From Enterococcus sp. BWB1-3 (GTDB lineage: Bacteria > Bacillota > Bacilli > Lactobacillales > Enterococcaceae), in contig NZ_JADOEP010000023.1 of assembly GCF_016745275.1 (NCBI RefSeq), forward strand, positions 1 through 63,785: a DNA stretch of 63,785 nt. The letters are read 5' to 3'. Each line of letters begins with the position of its first letter. Position 1 is the first letter of the stretch. Positions 30,537 through 40,600 of this stretch are shown one piece after another. A program made the position numbers and the translations under genes. Under the pieces are notes generated by a model. The model made no database searches and was not told where the DNA came from. It saw only the letters and a program-made list of their open reading frames with translations.

Positions 30537-31108
30537 GAATTGCTGTTTTTGCTTCAGGAAGCGGAAGCAACTTTCAAGCCATCGCTGAGTCTGTTCAAGC
30601 AGGAAAAATTGATGGAGAAATTGTTTTGCTGTTTTCCGACCAAAAGGATGCAAAGGTGCTTGAAAGAGCTGAAAAATTGGGCATACCAAGTGCTTCTTTT
30701 TCTCCTAAAGATTTTTCATCCAAAGGGATTTATGAAGCAGAGCTGCTGCATTTATTAGAAGAAAAAGAAGTTGAGTTAATTGTTCTTGCAGGGTACATGA
30801 GATTGATTGGGCCTGTATTGCTGGAAGCATATCCGGAAAAGATAATTAATATTCATCCTTCATTATTGCCCTTGTTTCCGGGACTCCATGGAATTAGAGA
30901 TGCTTTTGAAGCTAAGGCGGAAGAAACAGGAGTAACCATTCATTTTATAGATAAAGGGATCGATACCGGACCTGTCATAGTGCAGGAAAAAGTTGCAATT
31001 CATTCAGACGATACATTGGAAGGTCTTGAAGAAAAGATTCATAAGGTAGAGCATCGACTTTATCCAATTGTCATTCAAAAGATAATTAAAGAAAAGAAGG
31101 AGCGATAG
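30533..31108 (+). CDS. purN: GAR transformylase (formyltetrahydrofolate-dependent)
   Basis: PurN transfers a formyl group from 10-formyl-THF to GAR. The 191-residue protein has [12 protein letters not shown], the catalytic Asn-His segment [18 protein letters not shown] and the aspartate in [18 protein letters not shown] lies just upstream of the ATG within purM. Confidence 0.95.
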   Translation: MRIAVFASGSGSNFQAIAESVQAGKIDGEIVLLFSDQKDAKVLERAEKLGIPSASFSPKDFSSKGIYEAELLHLLEEKEVELIVLAGYMRLIGPVLLEAYPEKIINIHPSLLPLFPGLHGIRDAFEAKAEETGVTIHFIDKGIDTGPVIVQEKVAIHSDDTLEGLEEKIHKVEHRLYPIVIQKIIKEKKER

Positions 31109-31113
31109 ACTGC

Positions 31114-32655
31114 ATGACAGCAAAGCGAGCATTAATCAGTGTTTCAGATAAGACAGGTGTAGCAGATTTTGCCAGGAAGCTGACAGAATTGGGGATAGAA
31201 ATCATTTCAACAGGTGGAACGAAAGTGATGCTGGAGCAAGAAGGCATTTCAACGATTGGCATAGAAGAAGTTACGGATTTTCCGGAAATGATGGACGGAA
31301 GAGTAAAAACACTTCATCCTAAAATCCACGGAGGACTGCTTGGTCGTCGTGATCTGCCCGATCATATGGCAGCCATGACTGAGCATAACATTCAGCCGAT
31401 TGAGATTGTTTGCGTAAACCTGTACCCATTCAAAGAAACAATCTTGAAGCCGGATGTTTCTGTTGCTGAGGCAATTGAAAATATTGATATCGGCGGTCCA
31501 AGTATGCTGAGAAGTGCAGCAAAGAATCATCAGTTTGTCACTGTTGTAGTAGACCCGAAGGATTACAGTACTGTCTTGGAAGAGCTGCAAAGCCAAAGGG
31601 AAACAACCTTTGAAACACGGCAAAAGCTTGCAGCGAAAGTTTTTCGTCATACTGCGGCATATGATGCGCTTATTGGTACGTATCTAACAGATTTAGTGGG
31701 AGAATCTGAACCGGAAACACTGACATTTACGTATGAATTGAAGCAGCCTCTGCGGTATGGAGAAAATAGTCATCAGCAGGCAGCCTTTTATCAGGATGCA
31801 CTGCCTGTTCCATTTTCAATTGCCAGCGCGAAACAGCTGCATGGAAAAGAGCTTTCTTACAATAATATTAAGGATGGCGACGCAGCAATTCGTATAGCCA
31901 GAGAATTTGATCAGCCTGCTGTTGTTGCTGTTAAGCATATGAATCCATGTGGGATAGGGATAGGTGAAGATATCTTTTCTGCCTATAATAATGCCTATGC
32001 TGCAGATCCAGTATCAATTTTCGGTGGTATTATTGTGTTAAATCGGGAAGTTGATCAAGCCACAGCGGAAAAAATGCATGAATTATTTTTAGAGATTATT
32101 ATTGCTCCCGGCTTCTCAGATGAAGCCTTTGCGATTTTATCAAAGAAAAAGAATTTACGCCTCATGACTTTGGACTTTACGCATAAAGACGAGGCCCATG
32201 ATGATGAAAAAGTAACTGTTTTAGGTGGCTTGCTCATTCAAAATCAGGATGTTGTAAAAGAAGATCCTGAGGAATGGAAAGTTGTGACAAAACGTCAGCC
32301 GACAGCTCAAGAGATGACGGCAATGGCATTTGCCTGGAAAGCTGTGAAGCATGTCAAGAGCAATGCGATTGTTTTGGCGAATGATCATCAGACTGTGGGG
32401 ATTGGTGCAGGACAGATGAATCGTGTAGGGTCTGTCCAAATTGCTATCGAGCAGGCAGGTGAAAAAGTATCTGATGCAGTATTGGCAAGTGATGCATATT
32501 TCCCAATGGGAGACAGTGTGGAATATGCAGCAAAGCATGGAATTAAAGCAATTGTACAGCCGGGCGGCAGTATCAGAGATCAGGAATCAATTGATATGGC
32601 GGATAAATACGGCATTGCAATGGTCTTTACAGATGTCAGACATTTCAGACACTGA
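31114..32655 (+). CDS. purH: Bifunctional AICAR transformylase/IMP cyclohydrolase
   Basis: PurH completes IMP synthesis. The N-terminal cyclohydrolase domain (about 1-190) begins [16 protein letters not shown] and contains STGGTKVML and [14 protein letters not shown]. The C-terminal transformylase domain carries [10 protein letters not shown], the Lys-His catalytic motif, and ends DVRHFRH. The 513-residue length is normal. Confidence 0.96.
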   Translation: MTAKRALISVSDKTGVADFARKLTELGIEIISTGGTKVMLEQEGISTIGIEEVTDFPEMMDGRVKTLHPKIHGGLLGRRDLPDHMAAMTEHNIQPIEIVCVNLYPFKETILKPDVSVAEAIENIDIGGPSMLRSAAKNHQFVTVVVDPKDYSTVLEELQSQRETTFETRQKLAAKVFRHTAAYDALIGTYLTDLVGESEPETLTFTYELKQPLRYGENSHQQAAFYQDALPVPFSIASAKQLHGKELSYNNIKDGDAAIRIAREFDQPAVVAVKHMNPCGIGIGEDIFSAYNNAYAADPVSIFGGIIVLNREVDQATAEKMHELFLEIIIAPGFSDEAFAILSKKKNLRLMTLDFTHKDEAHDDEKVTVLGGLLIQNQDVVKEDPEEWKVVTKRQPTAQEMTAMAFAWKAVKHVKSNAIVLANDHQTVGIGAGQMNRVGSVQIAIEQAGEKVSDAVLASDAYFPMGDSVEYAAKHGIKAIVQPGGSIRDQESIDMADKYGIAMVFTDVRHFRH

Positions 32656-32673
32656 TTAACAAGGGAGGATATC

Positions 32674-33939
32674 ATGGGCTTAAAAATATTAGTGATCGGC
32701 AGCGGTGGCAGAGAGCATGTCATCGCACAAAAATTTATGCAAAGTTCGCTGGTGGACAGTGTTTTCTGCGCTAAAGGAAATCCCGGGATGAAAAAGGATG
32801 GGATTCAGTTGGTGGATCTGAAGGAAGACGATCATTCAGGACTGATTGACTTTGCTGAGAAGAAAAAGATTGACTGGACGTTTGTCGGTCCGGAAGTTCC
32901 TTTATTGAACGGGATTGTAGATGACTTTAAAGCAGCAGGACAGAAGATTTTTGGTCCTGATAAAGCAGCAGCAATGATCGAAGGCTCCAAAGACTTTGCA
33001 AAAGACCTGATGAATAAGTATGATATTCCAACAGCAGGACACCAGACTTTTTTTGATTTTGACCAGGCGAAAGCCTATGTTGAAGAAAAAGGCGCGCCAA
33101 TTGTGATTAAGGCAGATGGACTGGCTGCAGGCAAGGGCGTTGTCGTTGCTGAAACAGTAGAAGAAGCGGCAGATGCTTTACATGATATGCTTGAGGACAA
33201 TCGCTTTGGAGAGAGCGGCGCAAAAGTGGTCGTTGAAGATTTTCTTGCTGGTGAAGAATACTCATTGCTGGCTTTTGTCAGAGGAGAAGAAGTTTATCCA
33301 ATGACTGTCGCACAGGATCATAAGAGGGTATTTGAAAATGATCTTGGACCTAATACTGGTGGGATGGGGGCGTACAGCCCGGTTCCGCAAATCAGTGAAG
33401 AATTAATCAGCGAGTCAATTGAAAAAGTCTTAAAGCCTGCTGCCAAAGGAATGGTCAGTGATGGTTGTCCATTTACAGGCATTTTATATGCCGGATTGAT
33501 AGCAACGGCGGATGGACCAAAAGTAATTGAATTTAATGCACGCTTTGGCGATCCGGAAACACAGGTTGTTTTGCAACGACTGGAGAGTGATCTTGTTCAA
33601 ATTATTGATGATCTCCTTAATGAGCGGACACCCGATATTCATTGGAAAACGAGCGGTTTTAGCTTGGGTGTTGTTGTCGCTGCAGAGGGATATCCGGGTG
33701 ATTATGAAAAAAGCGTCCAATTGCCAGAGTTTTCATTGCTTGATGGTCAGCGAATTTATTACGCTGGAGTAGATGAAAAAGCTCAACAATTGGTTTCTTC
33801 AGGAGGACGCGTGTATCTGGTTGAAGCAGAGGGAGACACGCTGGAAGAAGCACAAAAAAAGGTCTACGAACTGCTCGGTTCAGTAGATACTGCGGGTACC
33901 TTCTATCGTCATGATATAGGCAGTAAGGCGTTGAGATAG
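32674..33939 (+). CDS. purD: Phosphoribosylamine-glycine ligase (GAR synthetase)
   Basis: PurD is an ATP-grasp ligase joining phosphoribosylamine and glycine. The 421-residue protein shows LVIGSGGREHVIAQK, VIKADGLAAGKGVVVA, FNARFGDPETQV and NTGGMGAYSPVP. GGGAGG precedes the ATG. It is the last gene of the operon and is followed by a branched terminator. Confidence 0.96.
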   Translation: MGLKILVIGSGGREHVIAQKFMQSSLVDSVFCAKGNPGMKKDGIQLVDLKEDDHSGLIDFAEKKKIDWTFVGPEVPLLNGIVDDFKAAGQKIFGPDKAAAMIEGSKDFAKDLMNKYDIPTAGHQTFFDFDQAKAYVEEKGAPIVIKADGLAAGKGVVVAETVEEAADALHDMLEDNRFGESGAKVVVEDFLAGEEYSLLAFVRGEEVYPMTVAQDHKRVFENDLGPNTGGMGAYSPVPQISEELISESIEKVLKPAAKGMVSDGCPFTGILYAGLIATADGPKVIEFNARFGDPETQVVLQRLESDLVQIIDDLLNERTPDIHWKTSGFSLGVVVAAEGYPGDYEKSVQLPEFSLLDGQRIYYAGVDEKAQQLVSSGGRVYLVEAEGDTLEEAQKKVYELLGSVDTAGTFYRHDIGSKALR

Positions 33940-33955
33940 AGAACAGTTCAACTGA

Positions 33956-34033
33956 AATAAGAGGATAACGTTAAAAACATCGATATATCAATGTTTTCAA
34001 GAGATGCCAAGAAATTGGTACCTCTTATTTTTT
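33956..34033 (+). terminator. Branched terminator of the second pur operon
   Basis: AAATAAGAGG (33956) pairs with CCTCTTATTTTTTT (34021) around an inner AAAACAT/ATGTTTT hairpin. Confidence 0.75.
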
Positions 34034-34084
34034 TGAAAATAGAGAACACTTTATAAAATAATATTTTTTTAGAAGTGAAAGGAG

Positions 34085-34526
34085 CACTCTGAGAAAGAAT
34101 TGGTCGCTCTTCGAAAGCGAAATCAGCAGCTGGAAATAGAGAATGATATTTTAAAGCAAGCGGCGCTGATATTTGGATGAAAAGACAAGTAATTAATGCT
34201 AATAAGCACAAATATTCCATATCAGCGATATGCAAACTCTCCCATATTTCTTGGCAATCCTATTATTACAAATCGAAAAACACCCTTGTTAATCGGAGCT
34301 TCAAAAGGCCGGCACCGAAGAATTTGAGAATAGCTGAAAGAATTATGGTACGCACAAAATTAAAGTCGCTCTCGCTCGCCGAGGGATAATTGCAAGCCGA
34401 ATAAAAATTGGAAATATCATGAAGATACGCGACTTGAAGTCCAATTATACCAAGGCGAAATTTCGCAATCCTACCACTTCAGTCAACCAATCAACGATTG
34501 CGAATCACTTAAATAGAGAATTCTAG
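34085..34526 (+). pseudogene. Decayed IS3-family transposase (OrfA end plus start of OrfB)
   Basis: The frame before 34180 reads [20 protein letters not shown], the leucine-zipper end of an IS3-family Orf[21 protein letters not shown] begins OrfB at 34177. A frameshift near 34355 moves the reading to KIKVALARRGIIASRIKIGN and then NYTKAKFRNPTTSVNQST, typical of the HTH_21 region, before a stop at 34524-34526. The DDE catalytic domain is absent. The fragment ends exactly where the RHS reading frame opens, so its insertion or a later deletion likely removed the start of that gene. Confidence 0.8.
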
Positions 34527-34627
34527 ATGACGGGCTGGTACAGTTCACGGCGCTTGGCCTTGATGGAATCGGACGTCCGGAAGCAGAAATCACCTATCGT
34601 TTAAAAGATAAAAATGATAGCAATAAA

Positions 34628-37600
34628 GTGATTTACACCGGAACAGAACCATCGATCGGTCGAGATTATCTATACCCGAATTATCCGGTTTTATTTAAGG
34701 ATGCGCAACGGTATCTGGAGTTGTCCAGCAACTGGCAAACCAAGGAACTATTGACCACTGTATTGAAAGAAAATCATTTGTATCAGGCAGAAGCGACTGT
34801 TACGTACAATAAAAACGGGAAAAATGATAAAGCAGAAAAAACGTATGACAGCTTCCAATTGTATAAGGTCTCCAGTCAGGACACCTTGTCTCGACTACTG
34901 GCCTTTTACGGATTAGAGAAAAATCGAGCTAGCTTCATGAGAGACAACAACATGAAGGATGAGATGCTGACACAAGGAAATGTTGTGTTTATCCGCAATC
35001 CAAAAAAGAATGCTGGAAAAGCGTATACGCCAAAACCCTTGACGGATGCTGAAAAGATCCGATTGGATTCTCTGTCTATGGGACGTGGGAAGCACTGCCA
35101 GTTCAATTTTGAACCGATCAATATCGGCAGCGGAAATCTTTTGTATGAGATGACGGACGGTACGTGGTATGACAATGAAGTAGAAGAGCGGTTTACCAGA
35201 ACGTATAATGCAATGGGCGAGGGACAGGATAGTCCAATCGGACGAAATTGGACCTTGAATCAGCTGCTCAGTTTGAATCAACTGGCAGATAAAAGTATGA
35301 TGCTGATGCTGGATGACGGCGGCAAGGTCTTTTTCACTCGAAAAGATAACGGTAGTTATGTAGTCGAAGGTGCGTTGCCTTACGAATTGAGCAAGGTAAT
35401 GGAGACCGTAGATGAAGTAGAAAAACGGACGTTTGTCTTGAAGGATACACAAAGAAAATGGACGTATACTTTTGATGCGACGGGGCAGATTCGCTCGATT
35501 CAGACGAACAATGGAACGAAGAAAGAGTACAGCTATGATGGCGAAACAGGCTTTTTAAAGGAAATCAAGCTATTTAACGGGAAGAAGCTGCAATTCAAAT
35601 GGGATAGCAATGCACATTTATCAGAAGTTACTTTCCCAGATGGCACTAAGAACCAGTATACGTACAGCGAAGCGGGAGACCTAATTAAGGTCGTTGATGC
35701 ATCGGGTAAGAAGTTTACCTATGTCTATGATGATCAACACCGTATGCTGAGCTATGCTGGCGATGACGGTAAAACGATTTATGCCAATGAATATGATAAA
35801 GAAAACCGTGTGATTAAACAAACCGATGCCGAAGGAAATGTCGTAACACTTTCTTATGGAAAAGGAACAACCACGACAGTTGATGGCAATGGCAATAAAA
35901 CGATCACTACGTACAATGACCATTATCAACCAACAAAAATCGAGTATGCAGATGGTACGACGGTAACGAATGTTTACAACGACAAGTACCAGTTAACGGC
36001 GTTTACCGATCGAGACGGTCAAAAAACGACGTACAGCTATGATGAAAAAGGCAATCTGACCAGTACCGGCTATTCAGATGGAACGAAAGAAACAACGACT
36101 TACAACGAATGGAGTCAACCGCTTGTTGAGACGGACCGTCAAGGCAATACCATTCAGCATAGTTATGACGCTAAAGGAAATGAAATTACACTGACCGATC
36201 AAAACGGACACACGACTCATTTTGAATACAACGCATCAGGTGAGAAAATCAAAGCAACCAACGCTTTGGGACAAGTGACAAGCTATACCTATGAAAATGG
36301 AAACTTGACGAGCGAGACGGATGCTTCCGGGCTGATCCGAAGCTATACCTACGATGCTCGTGGGCTTTTACTATCAGAAACAGATGGGAATGGCAAAACA
36401 AAATCCTATGAGCGTAATGCACGTGGTGAGCTGATAAAAGAAAGCAACTTCAATGGACAATTTAAGACCTACACCTATGATAGTGAGGGCAATCAAACTA
36501 GCGAAACTGATTTTAATGGCAACAAGACGAGTTATAGATACAATGTGATCGGGCAAGTCATCAGTGAAACCAATGCTGTCGGAGGGGTGAAAACCTTCAG
36601 CTATGACGGCAACGGCAATGTAATCACTGAAAGCGACTATCTCGGCAATTTGAAGAAGATGTCCTACAATGCTTTGAATCAACGAACGGAAATAGAGTTT
36701 CCGGATGGCACTAAAGCAAAATACCAGTATGATAAAGCCGGAAATGTCACAAAGGAAATCATGCCAAATGGGAAAACGATGACCTATACGTATGATGTGA
36801 ATAACTTTGTAGCAACAGAAAAAGACAGCCTTGGATATGTGACGACCTATGAACGAACAGCCAATGGCTCACCGACTAAAATCATCTTTGCGGATCAGAC
36901 GACGGAAGAGTACACATACGATGCGTCCGGCAATCTGCTGACGAAAAAGGACAAGGGTGGAAAAATTACTACCTATGTCTATAATCAGCAGCACCAGCCG
37001 ATTTCAGTCAAAGATGGCGATAGAGAGACAAAACAGTCTTTTGATAGTCGGAGCAATCGAACGGAAGAAACGAACGCGCTGGGTCAAAAGACTGGCATCA
37101 CCTACGATGCCGGAGGCTTTGTAAAAGAAAGTACTGCAGCAGATGGTACAAAAACGTTATACGAATCAGATGGCGAAGGCAATGTGCTGAAAATTACGGA
37201 AGCCAACGGCGCGGTCTATCAATTTGCTTATGATGGCAATGGCAATAAGGTCAAGGAAGTAGGACCAGATAAGACAGAAACATTGTATACCTACAACGCC
37301 TTAAACCTGCTTGAAACCCAAGTATGGGCAACAGGAGCAATCGAACAGTACAAGTATGATAAGAATGGCAGCCTGATCGAAAAAACAGATCCAATGGGCA
37401 ACCGTACGACATACAGCTATACCAAAACCAATGAAATCAAAACGATGACTGATGCTCTAGGAAATAAAACTTCCTTTACCTATGATGAAGGCGGCAATGT
37501 AGCGAGTCTGACTGATTCTTTGGGTAGAGTCACGAACTATGTCTATAATAAAGCCGATCAGCTAGTGGAAGAAATCACGCCGATGGGTGTTGTGACCAAG

Positions 37601-40600
37601 TATTCTTATGATAAGATGGGCAATCTTATTAAAGTCTCCGACAGTACAAAGCAGGAAGAAACGTATTCTTATGATGTGATGGGACAGTTATTGTGTGTGA
37701 CAGATAGCCAGAAGAGACAAGAGACGTATGCTTACAATGCGTATGGAGAGCTGATCGCTGAAACAGATATCGCCGGAAATAAAACCTCTTATGCTTATGA
37801 TGCACTTGGTCAGCTGATCCAAACGACGAGTCCTCAGGGAACGATTGAAGCAAACACTTATGACAGCCGTAATCAGCTGATAGCAGTCCAAAAACATAAC
37901 GGCGGAAGTGTCGGCTATGAGTACGATAACGTTGGAAATCTGATCAAAGAAATCAATAATGGAAAAGATACGAAATCCTATCAGTACAATTTAAATCGGC
38001 AAATGATCCAGTTGACCGATGAAAACAATGGACAAACCAGCTTCGTTTACGATGCGTTAGGCAGAGTCATCGAAACCAAAGATGCACAAGGTTCTGTCAG
38101 CAAGCAGAGCTATGATGCTAATGGGAACATTACGAAGGAAGTAGATGCTCAGGGCAATGAAACGACACATGGCTATGATGCGTTAGATCGTTTGGTGGAA
38201 ACAGTCGATGCTAAAGGCTTCAAGCAAGTCTTCACGTATGACAGTGCCGGACGAAAAATAACGGAGAGTGATTTTAAAGGGAATTTGACGAAATATGGGT
38301 ACGATGCTGGCAATAATTTAGTTGAAACCATCGATCCGCTTAATCGTAAAACCAGCTACACGTATGACCTACGCAATCAATTGACGAACATCACAGATGC
38401 TGCCGGAGCAAAAACCAGCTATACGTATAATGATGATGGGACCTTGGCGAGTGAAATCAATGCGAAGGGCTATGAAAAGCTGTATGCTTATGACAAGTTC
38501 TCTCAATTAACGGAGATTTCTGATGCGATTCATAAGCAGCCGTTAAACACGTATACGTATGATCGATTTGGCCAGTTAACGAAAGAAGTAAAGGCCGGCA
38601 CACAGGAAACGAGCTATGCCTATGATAAAACAGGCCGTATGACTCGTATGACCTATCCGAATAAAACGAGTATTCAGTACGAATATGATTTATTGGATCG
38701 TGTGCAAAACATGATCGATATTCGCGGCAACAAGACAGCCTTTGTTTATGATGGCTTAGGCAACGTGAAGGAAATGATCGCACCAAACGATGCGCATACG
38801 ACTTATACGTATGATAAGAACGGAAATCTACTAAAAGAAACAGATCCGCTCGAATTTGTGACCAGCTTTGCGTATAATAAAAACAATCAGTTGATTCAAA
38901 CCACCGACGCAACAGGAGCTGTGACGAAGCAAACGATCGACAGCAGAAATCAAGTGTCTGGCATTACAGATGCGCGCGGGAACAAGCAAACATTTGCGTA
39001 TGACGGCAACGGCAATCAGACGAAAATCACTGATGCGAAAGAGCAGAGTCAGGTCTTTACCTATGATAAAGTCAACCGTTTAACAGGAATGACCAACCGC
39101 TTGGAAAAAACGACCACTTATGCGTATGATGCTCAGGACAATCTGACAACTATTACCGATGCCAACAATGGGCAGACCAAGCTGGAATACACACCGGTAG
39201 GAGAGCTGGAAAGTCTGATCAGTGCAAATGGGAAAAAAGAAACCTATAGCTATCGATTGGATGGACAGTTATCTGAAAATACCAAAGCAGACGGGGCAAC
39301 GATCGCTTACAGCTATGATGAATTAAACCGTATGGTTGGGAAACAGATGAACAATCAGGATTTTGTCTTTAATTATGACGAGAGTGATCAGCTGACAGAA
39401 GCGGCTCTTACGACCACCTTTGATTTTAGTGAAATAGAAGAGCAGGCATTCAAGGATCAACTGCCGACAGGTCATACGCTCAACTTTGAGCGAAATGAAT
39501 TTGGCGACTTGACGAAGGCTGTGACCAACACAGGAGAAGAAGTGGGCTATGCTTACGATGCTTTTGGCCGTCGTACAGAGATCCACTATCCAAATGGTAC
39601 AAAAACAGCGTATGAATACGACAAGAAAAACCAATTGACCAAAGTCAAGGATGCAGCAGGGGAAACGACATATCGCTACGACGGACTTGGACAAATTTTG
39701 GAAATCCAATATGCGAACGGCACGAAATCCATGTATAGCTATCTGGCAACCGGGGAAATCAGTGAAGCAGTCACGCTTGATATCCATGGTCAGGAACAAT
39801 CCAAGCAAACTTATGCGTATGATGAAAACGGCAATCTTATCAATGAAACACTCAAGTATCCGAAGTTCTCGCTGGAGAAAGCCTATGAGTACGACAAAGA
39901 AGATCAACTGATCAAAGCGACGGAGAAAGAAAGCAAGACGACCAGAGTCACCTACTATATTTACGACAATGTAGGGAATCGGGTAGGTGTAAGACAAGAA
40001 GTCAATGGCAAGTCTAAGGGCGCACAGGAATGGACGCACAATGCGGACAATCAGCTGGAAGAAATCACCGGTGACAAAGGTGCTGTTTACGAATATGATG
40101 CAAACGGTCATGTGAGTAAAAAACAAAGTACTTCCGGGGAAGTGACCAGCTATGTCTATGATGCAGAAGGACGTTTGATTCAAGAAAGCAGTACGTGGGG
40201 CAAACAGCTATTCTATTATTACGATGCTTTAGGTAATCGTGTGTCTAAAACGACCGGAACAGAAAACGACCGCAAGTTGAAGACAGATATGATGGAATGG
40301 ATGAAGGGCACGGATAGAGAAGCACAGCTGCGTTTAAGCAGCAGCGATGTTACGTTGAAGGATGCGTTAACAGCAAAATTCTCACTATTCTGCCTGCCAA
40401 TGAAAGATCGAACTTGGCGGATCGATCATGAAGCGAAGCGTCGAGAAGTCAAAGAAGAAAAAATGAAAAAAGCATTGGATAAGGATCACACGATCGAAAT
40501 GATCCAGTATATCAATGACTATACGCAGGAGTATGTCAGTCCCTTACAAATGACAACGACTTCTTACGACCAACGAATCAAAACGACTGAGGAAGCCACA

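Noticed and set aside
39323-40183. 286-codon minus-strand ORF inside the RHS gene
   Set aside because: It is an antisense shadow of the YD repeats; the composition is forced by the repeat codons, and no ribosome binding site or family is seen.
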